Assembly (NCBI GenBank): GCA_012517905.1
Contig: JAAYUE010000033.1
Coordinates: forward strand, 31,284 to 95,283
Direction of reading: 5' to 3'
Length of the DNA stretch: 64,000 nt
DNA from: Clostridiales bacterium
GTDB lineage: Bacteria; Bacillota; Clostridia; Christensenellales; CAG-138
The translations under genes and the position numbers were made by a program. Of the stretch, positions 49,736 through 58,950 are shown in pieces; the first letter of the stretch is position 1, and the number at the start of each line of letters is the position of its first letter. The notes under the pieces are model-generated. The model had not been told where the DNA came from. It was given only the letters and a program-made list of their open reading frames with translations, and searched no databases.

Positions 49736-51166
49736 TCAGTTGAACATCGCCTGCGTCGCGGTAAGTGTCGTCGCGATATCCGCGCCGCCAACCATTATGG
49801 ATGTCCACATATTACTAATCTCAGACGCAAGTTCTCCCGAGCGGTCGAACGCAACGTCGAAGCGCATGTAGTCATTCATCTGCAGCGCTGCCTTTACCGC
49901 TTGCGCTTTATAATAGGACGCGGTGCCGCTCTCCGTTTGATTCAGAAACGCCTGATAATCGGCGTTGTCTACCATCGACTGGCTGATCGGCAGGTTTCCG
50001 GTGTTGATGAGCCATTCTACGTTGTTCTCCGCCTGGCTGAGGAACTTAATCAGAAGCCAGGTCGCAACGCGCTGTTCGTCGGTCGAGTTGCTGAACATCA
50101 CATAATCCTCGCCCTTGCTGAACGCGATCGGGTTATTCGTTACCAACTGCGGAAGGGGCGCGACGCCGACCTCAAAGACTTCCTGTCCTTTTTCCGCATT
50201 CGGAATCGCATATGCAACCCCCGCGGCCGCACCGACGTACATGTAGCACTCCTGCACGACGAATCCGTTGTTGCTGTAATTGCCACCCGCGCTCGGCATC
50301 AGGGCCGGCAGCGTGAAGTAGCCGGCATCCATGTTCTGTTTATAGAACCGCAACGCGTCCGCGGAGGCCAGGTTATCGATATCCACCGTTCCGTCAGCGG
50401 TTACATATGGGCTGCCATATTGCATCGAGAGAAGTTTGAACGCAGCGTCACCGTATGCCGTATCGTAACTGAAGCCCGGTTTGCCGGTCTCTTCGAAGAT
50501 CGCTTTGCTGTATTCCACGACCTGTCCCCAGGTGGTGGGAGCGCTCCAGCCCTTCGCGTCAAAGTAGGTTTTGTTATAGATAAGCACATCCGTAGTCTTC
50601 TTGTTCGTCGGGAACCCGTACAGCGTACCCTCTTCGCCAAAGGTCTTTACTTCCGCCATATAGTTAGCAAAGAAATCCGCTAATTCATCCGACGTGAAAC
50701 CGATGGTCGGATCGTTGACATATTCGCTCAAGTCGACCAATACGTCGTTTTTCACATACTCCGGAAACGTGCCGGAGTTGATATTGGAAAGCTGCGGCGT
50801 CGAACCCGATACGATGTTTTGCGTCAGCTTGTCCGTCAGATCGGAGATCGGACCCTGATTGGAAAAATCGACCGTAATATTCGGATATTTCGCCATAAAG
50901 GCGGCGACGATCGCCTCCAGATACGGAAAATTGGAACTGCCCGTGCCGGTCCAGAAGACGATGTCGACGTTCTGTCCGTTTGTAACGACGTTTGTGATGG
51001 CCTTTTCCATCGGGGTCGGTTCGGCGGTCGCCTCAGGAGCGGCTGCCTCCTGTGTCTGAGCCGACGCGTCTTGGGCGGTGGTGGAATCTCCGCCCGCAGG
51101 AATCGCACAGGCCGTGGCGCCGAAAGCCAGGGCAAGTACGAGCAACAATGCTAAAATCTTTTTCAT
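49736..51166 (-). CDS. Extracellular solute-binding lipoprotein of a Ugp/Mal-type importer
   Basis: A 476-residue family-1 binding protein. The lipoprotein signal ends at FGATAC (Cys20), followed by an Ala/Thr/Glu/Pro linker to about residue 55. The fold then begins DIVFWTGTGSSNFPYLEAIVAAF (in part), a pattern seen in glycerol-3-phosphate and sugar binding proteins of the UgpB/MalE class. Other family marks are LYGFPTNKKTTDVLIYNK and QCYMYVGAAAG-like segments near 305. It is downstream of the two permeases rather than upstream, 61 bases after them. The ligand is unknown; the surrounding phosphatases suggest a phosphorylated compound. Confidence 0.92.
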   Translation of the reverse strand: MKKILALLLVLALAFGATACAIPAGGDSTTAQDASAQTQEAAAPEATAEPTPMEKAITNVVTNGQNVDIVFWTGTGSSNFPYLEAIVAAFMAKYPNITVDFSNQGPISDLTDKLTQNIVSGSTPQLSNINSGTFPEYVKNDVLVDLSEYVNDPTIGFTSDELADFFANYMAEVKTFGEEGTLYGFPTNKKTTDVLIYNKTYFDAKGWSAPTTWGQVVEYSKAIFEETGKPGFSYDTAYGDAAFKLLSMQYGSPYVTADGTVDIDNLASADALRFYKQNMDAGYFTLPALMPSAGGNYSNNGFVVQECYMYVGAAAGVAYAIPNAEKGQEVFEVGVAPLPQLVTNNPIAFSKGEDYVMFSNSTDEQRVATWLLIKFLSQAENNVEWLINTGNLPISQSMVDNADYQAFLNQTESGTASYYKAQAVKAALQMNDYMRFDVAFDRSGELASEISNMWTSIMVGGADIATTLTATQAMFN

Positions 51167-51228
51167 ACTCTGATATTTCCCTCCTTGGTTATTCTTTATC
51201 TTTACTGTCCGGACAGTTCAGATCGTTG

Positions 51229-52056
51229 TTATCCCTTCAATCCAGCCTTTGACATGCCTGCAAAGATATATTTCCGCAAGCAAACGAAGATAATGATCAA
51301 AGGAACCGTTACAAGCGTCGCCGCCGCCATTTGCAGCTCATAGCGGACAAACCCCGATGTTTGCGTAAATGCATATTTCAAGCCGTTGGAGATCATACGC
51401 AAGTCGTCGTTTGTCGTAATGAGGTTCGGCCAGGCATAGGTGTTCCAGATCCAGATGAGCGAAAGCAGCATCGTGGTGAGAATCGTCGGCTTGGCGATCG
51501 GCAGCACGACCTTTCGAAGATAGCGAAAGTTTCCCAGCCCATCGATACGAGCGGCGGTATACAAATCTTCCGGAATCTGCAGTATGGTCTGGCGCAGCAG
51601 GAAGATATTGAACGCGTTTACGCAATACGGCAGAATCAGCGCCTGATAGCTGTTCATCCAGCCAAGCTTTGCGACCGTCATGAAATTGGTGATGATCAGC
51701 ATTTCCTGCGGAATCATCATGGACGCAAGCACGATGAAGAACAGGGCGTTTTTGCCGCGAAATTCCAGCCGCGCAAACGCAAACGACGCCAGCACTGTAA
51801 CGATCGTGCTAAGCAGCACCACGCTTACCGAGACGATCAGCGTATTGAGGAAATATCGCAGAAACGGCGCGACCGTCAGCGCCAGCACAAAGTTTTCAAA
51901 ATGCGGCGTGGCCGGCAGCAGCTGCGGCGGCGACATCAGCGCCTCGTTTTCGCTCTTGAGCGCGGTCGAGAGCATCCAGAAAAACGGTACGAGCACGCTG
52001 ATGACAATCAATATCAGCAGCAGATAGTTGATGATCTTCAATATCCTGATGCTCAT
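51229..52056 (-). CDS. ABC importer permease (UgpE/MalG type)
   Basis: A 275-residue permease with six helices. The conserved EAA loop is at about 175-195 (IPEDLYTAARIDGLGNFRYLRKVVLPIAKP, in part), and MIPQEMLIITNF precedes it. The start at 52056 overlaps the previous permease stop (ATGA); an ATG five codons upstream is less likely. It pairs with the UgpA-type permease, and both dock on the MalK/UgpC-type ATPase. Confidence 0.93.
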   Translation of the reverse strand: MSIRILKIINYLLLILIVISVLVPFFWMLSTALKSENEALMSPPQLLPATPHFENFVLALTVAPFLRYFLNTLIVSVSVVLLSTIVTVLASFAFARLEFRGKNALFFIVLASMMIPQEMLIITNFMTVAKLGWMNSYQALILPYCVNAFNIFLLRQTILQIPEDLYTAARIDGLGNFRYLRKVVLPIAKPTILTTMLLSLIWIWNTYAWPNLITTNDDLRMISNGLKYAFTQTSGFVRYELQMAAATLVTVPLIIIFVCLRKYIFAGMSKAGLKG

Positions 52057-53015
52057 TTGTAATGCACCCACTTCTGCGATAGTTTCAGCTGCAACGCGGT
52101 GAGACCCATGATAATCAGCAGCAGAATCACCGCCGCAGCGCTTGCGATGCTGATTGCTCCCGCGGAGAGATAGTCGCCCAGCGCATCGATGATGTAGCCG
52201 ACGATGGTGATCATCATCTTCGAATTGTCGCCAATCGGACCGTATGTGTTTCCAAACAACGCGACCACTGCGGAATACGCCTTGAATGCGGTAATCACCG
52301 ATGTGATGAAAACATATATCGTCGTAGGCGACAACAACGGCAGCGTAATTTTGCGCAGCACGCGCCAGCGACTGGTGCCGTCGATCTGCGCGACCTGGTA
52401 GTACTGCGGGTTGATGTTCTGCAATCCGCCTAAAAACAGCACGACCTTCATCGAAAGGCCGGACCAGAGGCTATAGACAAGCAGTACGAACAGACACCGC
52501 AGATAGGCCTGGTTATATAACGCCGCGGACTTTGCAATGTTAACGCCGCTGATCCACGCGACAGGGTCGATTCCGATCCAGCCGAGCATCGTATTGACCA
52601 GTCCGAAATTGGAGTTGAAGAGGAACGCGAACACCATGCCCGCGGCGATCACATTGGTCACCTGCGGCAGGTAATACAGCGTCGTGAAAAAGCCGCGCAG
52701 TTTTTTGATGGAGTTGAGCAACAATGCGGTTACCAGCGCAGAAAGCATGGATAACGGCACGCAGACAAATGCGATAAACGCAGTATTGAATACGGCGCGC
52801 AGAAACGTCGCGTCCGCCATGATGTCCGCATAGTGTCTGAGTGAAACGCGCACATATGCTCCGGTCAGGAAGCGATAGTCCAGTTTTGCGGAGGTAAGAA
52901 TCGTATTCACGAGAGGATAGATCGTGAATACGGCCAGCAGCAGAAACGCAGGCAGCAAGTAGAGATATGCCGTGTTGTCAAACCTTCGCGGGTTTTTCAG
53001 CCTCAGCCTTGCCAT
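52053..53015 (-). CDS. ABC importer permease (UgpA/MalF type)
   Basis: A 320-residue permease with six to seven helices. The first is at about 16-36 (YLYLLPAFLLLAVFTIYPLV, in part) and the EAA loop is YYQVAQIDGTSRWRVLRKITLPLLSP (in part, about 218-243). It begins inside the last codons of the ATPase gene (13-base overlap) with GGAGG upstream, and its stop overlaps the next permease. Tight coupling of all transporter parts implies balanced synthesis. Confidence 0.93.
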   Translation of the reverse strand: MARLRLKNPRRFDNTAYLYLLPAFLLLAVFTIYPLVNTILTSAKLDYRFLTGAYVRVSLRHYADIMADATFLRAVFNTAFIAFVCVPLSMLSALVTALLLNSIKKLRGFFTTLYYLPQVTNVIAAGMVFAFLFNSNFGLVNTMLGWIGIDPVAWISGVNIAKSAALYNQAYLRCLFVLLVYSLWSGLSMKVVLFLGGLQNINPQYYQVAQIDGTSRWRVLRKITLPLLSPTTIYVFITSVITAFKAYSAVVALFGNTYGPIGDNSKMMITIVGYIIDALGDYLSAGAISIASAAAVILLLIIMGLTALQLKLSQKWVHYK

Positions 53016-54136
53016 ATTTTCTCGCCTCCCTCCGCAAACAGACAGACCGCGCCGGGCAGGATCTTCAGTCCGATCGTGTCGCCGGGTTTGAGCGTGCTGC
53101 CGTTTTCCTTCATCAATCGGAGGGATTCCCCGCCCGGCAATACGGCCTCCACGGTCGTCACGCCGCCGAGGCGGATCAGGCGCTCCACCCGCGCCGTCAG
53201 CCCGCCGCCGTCCTCCGGCGCGCAGCTGAGCAGGTTTTCCGGGCGAATGCCAAGCGTCACGCGGCCGTCGGCAACCGGTATATCGCCGCGGATTTTCAGA
53301 TCGCCGATGAATACGATGCCAGCCTCGGCGCGCGCTTCAAACAGATTGATCTTCGTGCCCCCAAGAAACTCCGCGACAAACAGGTTTGCGGGATTGTCAT
53401 ATACGTCCTGCGGCGCGCCATACTGCTGCAGCACGCCGTTTTTCATGATTGCGATCTCGTCGCAGAGATTCAGCGCCTCTTCCTGATCGTGCGTTACAAA
53501 CACGGTCGTGATGCCTGTTCTGCGTTGAATGCTGCGAATCTCTTCGCGCGTCTGCACCCGCAACCGCGCGTCAAGGTTGCTCAAGGGTTCGTCCAGCAAC
53601 AAAATCGACGGCCGTTTCACGATTGCGCGCGCAATTGCGACACGCTGCTGCTGTCCGCCGGAGAGCTCGCTGGGTTTGCGGTCGAGATATTCGGAGATCT
53701 CCACAAGACGCGCGACTTCATGCACGCGCTCGGCAACGGAGTCTTTGAACCTCTTTCGGCTAACGCTTCGCTTTCCGCCGTCGGAGAGCTCCTCCATCAA
53801 CCGCTTTTTCATCTCTCTGGAGTTGACCAGCGGAAACTCGATGTTTTCGCGCACACTCAGATGCGGATAGAGCGCGTAGTTTTGAAACACCATGCCGACG
53901 CCGCGTTTCTCCGGCGAAAGCGCGGTCACGTCCGTTTCGTCAAACAAAATCCTGCCTTCCGTCAGCGGATGGATGCCGGAGATCATAAACAGCGATGTCG
54001 TCTTTCCGCAGCCGGAAGGGCCGAGAAAGCCGATCAGTTTTCCGGACCCGATCGTCAGGCTCAAATGGTCTACGGCCGTGATGCAGCCCTTTTTTGTTTG
54101 AAATTGTTTCGTAACCGCGTCAAATCGTACTTGCAT
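53003..54136 (-). CDS. ABC importer ATPase (UgpC/MalK type)
   Basis: A 377-residue ATPase. Walker [10 protein letters not shown] is at about 39-47, the Q loop is [14 protein letters not shown] (about 81-94), the signature [15 protein letters not shown], Walker [13 protein letters not shown], and the H loop [15 protein letters not shown]-type regulatory domain fills residues 240-377 ([10 protein letters not shown] is typical). Between the Q loop and the signature there are roughly 25 more residues than usual ([20 protein letters not shown] and onward), a charged helical insertion. The start follows the preceding stop by two bases and has GGAGC upstream. Confidence 0.93.
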   Translation of the reverse strand: MQVRFDAVTKQFQTKKGCITAVDHLSLTIGSGKLIGFLGPSGCGKTTSLFMISGIHPLTEGRILFDETDVTALSPEKRGVGMVFQNYALYPHLSVRENIEFPLVNSREMKKRLMEELSDGGKRSVSRKRFKDSVAERVHEVARLVEISEYLDRKPSELSGGQQQRVAIARAIVKRPSILLLDEPLSNLDARLRVQTREEIRSIQRRTGITTVFVTHDQEEALNLCDEIAIMKNGVLQQYGAPQDVYDNPANLFVAEFLGGTKINLFEARAEAGIVFIGDLKIRGDIPVADGRVTLGIRPENLLSCAPEDGGGLTARVERLIRLGGVTTVEAVLPGGESLRLMKENGSTLKPGDTIGLKILPGAVCLFAEGGEKIWQG

Positions 54137-54138
54137 CG

Positions 54139-56172
54139 CTATGACCCGCTCCTTTGGATGTGTATATTGTCGGGATATGTTCCGGTCAGGGATTTGCGTT
54201 GCTCCAGTTCGTCCAGCATGAGATCCCTGAGCGTCAGATCATGGTATTCCAGCGCGTCCGCATCCGAAAACCGGAACCCCAGGGGATCACTCGCCAGATA
54301 ATCCTCAAATACGACGGGATAGAATGCCTCCATGTCCAGCGGCGTGCCGTCTGAGAGCCGGATATCCAGCACACGCTCCCCGACGGCCCTGTCGGGGTCG
54401 AGCACAACGATCAAACCGCCGACTGCCAGAGGCGAAGCGCCGTCTTCCGGCAGCTTTCGCATGCCGGTCTGGAGATTCGCCCAAATCTGCCGCCCGGTTA
54501 AGCGCGCCGTTACAATGATGTTTGCAAACGCGAATACCTGATAAAACCGATAGAGAGAAACAGGTCCCGCCGAAAACCCGCCGACGATCCTTCCGGCATA
54601 CAGCAGTGCAATCGGACAGCCGCTTGCCTTTCGCATTACATCGGTCGCCAGCAGGGTCAGCGGCGTCCCCGTCAGCGGAATGGCGTTCGTCGCCGGGTCC
54701 CGGTGTGCGATCTCGCGCTGCGCAACGGCGACGGTCCGCCCCATCTCCCGCTCGGCATTCGAATAGTATTCGTCCATTTGCAGCCTGACCGCCTCGTCCT
54801 CGCCGCGCCCCGCCTTCTCCGCCATGAGATCATAGCAGAGCGGCACGGCGTTGAGCAGGGTCCGTTTCCGATCGAATGTCAAAGCGATGGCGGCAAATCC
54901 TTTGCCCGTCCCGCCGCCTTCGGCGACGGCGACGGTTCCGACCGTCGCTTGTATCAATCTGTGAAAATGCGCCGCAAACGCACCCGCAAGTTCGGGCGCC
55001 TCGTCAGCAAGGCGCAGCAATTCTTCCCCAACCAGCTCTCCGCCGCGTGTTTCCCGCAAACCGAAGTGTGTCAGCGCCACGATGGCGTCCGGCACGCCCG
55101 CGGGGTCCTTGCCGGCAGACAGAAACTCGATCCACCGGCGTGCCGCCGCAATTCCATCCGTCAGCGCATATTCCTTCCAATCGCACGGACGGTCCGGCAT
55201 CTCCATCGGCTCCTGCATGGCAAGGCCGATCACGGCAATTTTGAGTGCGCCAAAGCGCAGCATCTGGTATGGCTGGACAAACGCCGGCATCTCGCCGGTC
55301 TTAAGCTCCACCAGGTTCGCGGCGAGCATCGGCACGCCGCTTTTATCCTGCCATTGACGGAACTGATCCACCGAAAAATCAAAATCGTGGTTTCCCGCAA
55401 CCGAGACTTCCGCGTTTACCGCGCGCATCACGTCCAGCACCGGCGCACCGCAATACAATTCGGATACCGGATCGCCGAAGAAATTGTCTCCGCCAAAGAG
55501 CACCGCCGTGTCGCCGTTTGCCGCTTTGTAATCGTTCACCGCCCGAACGAGCTTGGCCGCGCCGAGGCTTCCGCTGTTTTCGCGAAGCGAGGCGTGAAAG
55601 TCGTTGACGCAGAGCAAACGGACGGTCTTGCGCTCCGCCTCACTCGAAAGCCGATAGGTGGCGATGGTCTGGAACCGAAGCGGCGTCCGTTCGGGCAACA
55701 CGCAGCAGAGCGAGAACGCCGAGACGGAAAAGTCCGTTCCCGCCGTCAAACAACAATCCGGCAGCCGTTCAAGCTGCGGCGCACATTCGTCTGTATAGGC
55801 CAGCGTGATGTGCGGCGTAAACGATTCTCCCGTTGTTACCGGCAGGATATCGCAAATCGCTTCAGCGGTCCTTGCGCGCAGCGCATCCAGATGCCGGCCC
55901 GGATCTTTCACGCCTTGCCAGATCACGCTCTCTTTCGGGCTTTCATTTACAAATGCGCCATACCCGTCCAACTGGAGTGAAAAGGGTGGATAAGAAACGC
56001 AGCGCAAACGCTCGGCAACCTCGTTTACCCGGTCCGTGTGTCCGAGATAATGCAGCGTGATGTGAAGATCCGCCGGTTCTTCCGCGGGCAATCCGGCAAG
56101 GCAGCTCTCGGCGGATACGCCGATCTGCTTTGCAAGCGTCCGTTCGATTCCGATTGCGATAAAAAGTTCCAT
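54139..56172 (-). CDS. Fusion of a 2H RNA/cyclic-nucleotide phosphodiesterase with a 5'-nucleotidase-type metallophosphatase
   Basis: A 677-residue protein with two enzyme modules and no signal peptide. Residues 1-175 form a 2H phosphoesterase (ThpR/2'-5' RNA ligase-like) with both HxTx motifs, HITL at 37-40 and HITL at 121-124, which open 2',3'-cyclic phosphates. Residues 183-430 form a calcineurin-like phosphatase of the UshA/CpdB type: VNDFHASL (189-196), GGDN (227-230), GNHDFD (260-265), ALTHFG (366-371) and AHFHR (401-405, usually GHSH). Residues 435-677 match the 5'-nucleotidase C-terminal domain (TGTPLTLLATDVMRKASG, FANIIVTARLTGRQI). UshA/CpdB enzymes are normally exported; here the enzyme stays in the cytoplasm beside an importer. 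Confidence 0.88.
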   Translation of the reverse strand: MELFIAIGIERTLAKQIGVSAESCLAGLPAEEPADLHITLHYLGHTDRVNEVAERLRCVSYPPFSLQLDGYGAFVNESPKESVIWQGVKDPGRHLDALRARTAEAICDILPVTTGESFTPHITLAYTDECAPQLERLPDCCLTAGTDFSVSAFSLCCVLPERTPLRFQTIATYRLSSEAERKTVRLLCVNDFHASLRENSGSLGAAKLVRAVNDYKAANGDTAVLFGGDNFFGDPVSELYCGAPVLDVMRAVNAEVSVAGNHDFDFSVDQFRQWQDKSGVPMLAANLVELKTGEMPAFVQPYQMLRFGALKIAVIGLAMQEPMEMPDRPCDWKEYALTDGIAAARRWIEFLSAGKDPAGVPDAIVALTHFGLRETRGGELVGEELLRLADEAPELAGAFAAHFHRLIQATVGTVAVAEGGGTGKGFAAIALTFDRKRTLLNAVPLCYDLMAEKAGRGEDEAVRLQMDEYYSNAEREMGRTVAVAQREIAHRDPATNAIPLTGTPLTLLATDVMRKASGCPIALLYAGRIVGGFSAGPVSLYRFYQVFAFANIIVTARLTGRQIWANLQTGMRKLPEDGASPLAVGGLIVVLDPDRAVGERVLDIRLSDGTPLDMEAFYPVVFEDYLASDPLGFRFSDADALEYHDLTLRDLMLDELEQRKSLTGTYPDNIHIQRSGS

Positions 56173-56173
56173 C

Positions 56174-56968
56174 TTATTTCTCTTTGACCGTCAAGTATTT
56201 TTGCAAAATCGTTTCAAGAAGTTCCGAACTCGTGGCCGCGATCACATTGCAGTCCCGTTCAATCGGAACCGCTTCCCCGTCCCACATGCGCATTGCTCCG
56301 CCGGATTCGGCGAGGATAATCCGCGCGGCGTTGTGGTCCCAGGGCGACGAGCGCGCTGTAAGAAAGATGTCCGCCTCGCGGGCAGCCAGCGCGCAGAGTT
56401 CAAGCGCCACGGACCCAAGCGAACGGATCGCGCGCACGTCGTTCGCCAGTCGCAAAAGGCCTTCGCGTCGCGCGTGTTCTGAAAGGAACGCCATCTGAAT
56501 GATCGGCGTATAGAGAAACAGTTCCGAAATCTCTCTCCTCGGAGGATTGGCCGGCAAGCGTACGTCGTTGCAAAACGCGCCTTGTCCCGCGCTGGCATGA
56601 TATAGTTTATTTGCCGCAACATCCAGTACCAATCCGAACTGCGGTTTATCTCCATGGTAACAGGCAATCGAAATCGCGTAATTTTTCTGTTGATTTACAA
56701 AGTTGGATGTACCGTCGATCGGATCGATATACCAGTTCCATTCTCCGTGGCTTACGGCGCCGACTTCCTCGCCAATGATTCCGTCCAGCGGAAAATCGCG
56801 CCGAATGCCGTCTGATATAAACGTCTCTATCTGCTGGTCAAACTGGCTGACGATATCCTGATGGCCATGTTTCGTTTGAAACGGAATCTCCGTCCACACG
56901 CGAAACGAAACAATATTTGCCGCTTCGCGAATCATGCGCATCGCAAATTCATACCGTAAGTCGTCCAT
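56174..56968 (-). CDS. Inositol monophosphatase-family phosphatase
   Basis: A 264-residue enzyme of the IMPase/CysQ/FBPase superfamily. Metal sites: GEEVG (E67-E68 region), WYIDPIDGTSNFVNQ (D82, D85) and SPWDHNAARIILAESGG with the third Asp (about 210). The family hydrolyses inositol phosphates, 3'-phosphoadenosine phosphates or similar monoesters. AAGGAG lies 5 bases before the ATG at 56968; the open frame upstream has no ribosome site and overlaps the mgtC-like end. One base separates it from the 2H-nucleotidase fusion gene. Substrate unknown, but with the importer it suggests a phosphorylated polyol. Confidence 0.9.
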   Translation of the reverse strand: MDDLRYEFAMRMIREAANIVSFRVWTEIPFQTKHGHQDIVSQFDQQIETFISDGIRRDFPLDGIIGEEVGAVSHGEWNWYIDPIDGTSNFVNQQKNYAISIACYHGDKPQFGLVLDVAANKLYHASAGQGAFCNDVRLPANPPRREISELFLYTPIIQMAFLSEHARREGLLRLANDVRAIRSLGSVALELCALAAREADIFLTARSSPWDHNAARIILAESGGAMRMWDGEAVPIERDCNVIAATSSELLETILQKYLTVKEK

Positions 56969-57047
56969 AAGTTCTCCTTCGTTTGCATGCCGGCTCCGTC
57001 GGCCGACTGCAATCAATATCCATCTTGCGGCAAAGGGATAAGCGCCG

Positions 57048-57740
57048 CTAGATTTCCTCCGCATGCTGCACGCCCCGATACGACGCAATCAATCCAATCA
57101 TCGAGCGGTGGTTCATCTTTGACTCCGATTTCAGCGTGCAGACCATCCCGACCGTTTTCAGCGGCATTTCCTCGAGGGATTCGATCTCCACAAGCGCCAT
57201 GTCGTTGTGCTGTATATAGTTGAGCAGCTCCTGCATTTGCACCGTATTGTCGATCAAAATAAAGAGTTTCAGGCCGTTGAGCCGCTGCGTTAGCCGCGTT
57301 TGATATACGCTCATGACCGACATGGTGAAAAACGTCGTGACGCAAAGCAGAATACCGCCCAGATAAAACCCTGCCCCAACGGCGATGCCGATGCATGCGG
57401 CCGTCCAGAGACCCGCCGCGGTCGTCAATCCTTTAATCTGGTGCCTGCCCGTCATCATGATCGTGCCCGCACCCAGAAATCCGATCCCGCTGATCACCTG
57501 CGCCCCAAGGCGCGTCAAATCCGTGTTCGCCGCATCAAGCGCAATGAACTGACTCGTCATCATCACGACAGAGGAGGCGACGCAGACCAGCATATATGTT
57601 CTGACGCCTGCCGCCCTGCGCTTTCTCACGCGCTCAAAACCTAAAAACGCACTGCATCCCAGCGAGATTGCAATGCGAAAAAGGACCGTTATTTCGTTCA
57701 TTTCCTGCAGGCTTCGGCCAAACAGATACCACGAATTCAT
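57048..57740 (-). CDS. MgtC/SapB-family membrane protein
   Basis: A 230-residue protein with four to five N-terminal helices carrying the MgtC motifs GFERVRKRRAAGVRTYMLVC (about 34-53, in part) and ISGIGFLGAGTIM (about 83-95), then KGLTTAAGLWTAACIG. The C-terminal cytoplasmic part (about 150-230) has an ACT-like pattern. MgtC proteins modulate magnesium or phosphate homeostasis and F1Fo ATPase in other bacteria. Here it is the first gene after a strong promoter and leads into the phosphatase and importer genes, so it may sense or adjust to phosphate or magnesium released by them. Confidence 0.88.
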   Translation of the reverse strand: MNSWYLFGRSLQEMNEITVLFRIAISLGCSAFLGFERVRKRRAAGVRTYMLVCVASSVVMMTSQFIALDAANTDLTRLGAQVISGIGFLGAGTIMMTGRHQIKGLTTAAGLWTAACIGIAVGAGFYLGGILLCVTTFFTMSVMSVYQTRLTQRLNGLKLFILIDNTVQMQELLNYIQHNDMALVEIESLEEMPLKTVGMVCTLKSESKMNHRSMIGLIASYRGVQHAEEI

Positions 57741-57764
57741 CTACCGCTGTCCCTTCGCATCTTC

Positions 57765-57793
57765 ATTATAGGGGGAGCGAATGCGGAAGTCAA
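57765..57793 (-). promoter_or_regulatory. Promoter of the mgtC-phosphatase-importer operon
   Basis: On the minus strand, TTGACT (57788-57793), 17 bases, TATAAT (57765-57770). AT-rich sequence upstream (57800-57830) includes ATTTTTACTT, a half of the LacI palindrome at 58825-58840. Confidence 0.75.
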
Positions 57794-57838
57794 CGATTTT
57801 TTAACTATATTTTTACTTCAATTATCTGGAAGTTCTGC

Positions 57839-58804
57839 CTACTGCTCCATGAAAAGCAATTGCGGGGAAATCACCGTGATGACTTGCTCCGTTCTGCCGC
57901 GCGTGAGTTCAATGATCATCTGAATCGCCTTTTGCCAGAGGATATCCGGATACGCCAGTATCATCGCCGCATCGACGCTCGGCAGCTGCGTCGTTTGGAT
58001 GTCCTGATAGATCACGATGCTGATATCCGCGGGAATACGCACCGCATGATCGCTCAGCGCCTGAATAACGCCCTTCGCAATGCTGTCGCTGCCGATGATC
58101 AGCGCTTCGGGCCGAGTCGGTTCCCGCAGAACTTCTTCGGCCAGACGATAACCGGACGTTCCTGAAAAATCACCGATTTTTACGAGGGATTCGTTATATA
58201 GCCCGTTTTCCTTCAGAAGAGAAACGACTTTGCTTTTTCTTCGGCTGCCAATGACATAGCCGTCCCCCTGAAACCATCCGCTGATATATCCGATGTGGCG
58301 AATTCCTTTTTTGTTTATCAGGTAATCGAACGCGCGCGTCATAGACGCGTCGAGATCCACCAGTATCTGATCATAGGCGCGGCACTGTTCGCCGCCGTTG
58401 ACAAATACGATAAACGGCGACGAAAGGCGCAGACGTTCGATTTCCTCGGCAGTCATATCGCTGAATGCGATGATTCCGTCGACCGGCCGTACTTCTCCTT
58501 GTGCAATCCGGACAAACTCAACCGCCTGGTTGACGGCGGCCGACTCTGCGAAATACCGCAGGGAGTTGATGCTGGAGCTCTCCCGTCCGTCCACTAATAT
58601 CCGCCAGTCCGCTACGCCGATCACAAGAGATTTTTCGAGCATTTTCCGCATTCTGGGCGGACGGTACCCAAGTTCGTAAGCCGCCTCGAATATCGCCCGG
58701 TTTGTCTCCCGGCTGACCGCAATGGTATCGTCGTGATTCAAAACTCTCGATATGGTGGTAACCGAAACGCCCGTCTTTTTTGATATGTCCTTCAACGTAG
58801 CCAT
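57839..58804 (-). CDS. LacI-family regulator of the importer operon
   Basis: A 321-residue LacI/GalR regulator. The HTH is MATLKDISKKTGVSVTTISR at 1-20, followed by the hinge (about 45-60). The effector domain contains FVNGGEQCRAYDQILVDLD and the linking strand RPEALIIGSDSIAKGVIQAL (in part). The start at 58804 has TGGAG upstream and matches the family N-terminus; an ATG five codons earlier is less likely. It lies 98 bases before the mgtC-like gene in the same direction and has a perfect palindrome in its own promoter region, so it is probably autoregulated and controls the whole operon. Confidence 0.9.
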   Translation of the reverse strand: MATLKDISKKTGVSVTTISRVLNHDDTIAVSRETNRAIFEAAYELGYRPPRMRKMLEKSLVIGVADWRILVDGRESSSINSLRYFAESAAVNQAVEFVRIAQGEVRPVDGIIAFSDMTAEEIERLRLSSPFIVFVNGGEQCRAYDQILVDLDASMTRAFDYLINKKGIRHIGYISGWFQGDGYVIGSRRKSKVVSLLKENGLYNESLVKIGDFSGTSGYRLAEEVLREPTRPEALIIGSDSIAKGVIQALSDHAVRIPADISIVIYQDIQTTQLPSVDAAMILAYPDILWQKAIQMIIELTRGRTEQVITVISPQLLFMEQ

Positions 58805-58824
58805 GTAAGCTCCAAACATTATGT

Positions 58825-58840
58825 AAGTAATTTTTTACTT
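58825..58840. promoter_or_regulatory. Candidate operator of the second LacI protein
   Basis: AAGTAA-TTTT-TTACTT, a perfect palindrome 20 bases before the LacI start codon. A similar half-site, ATTTTTACTTCA, lies upstream of the mgtC-like gene promoter (57803-57816). Confidence 0.5.
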
Positions 58841-58950
58841 CATTTTATCACGATTCAGGAGGAAGCAAAAGACAGCCACAGGAAATACCAACTCTATTTT
58901 CAATTTTAGACCCAGGCGCGCAGGAATTCACTCCTTCGTTTCAAGATAAA

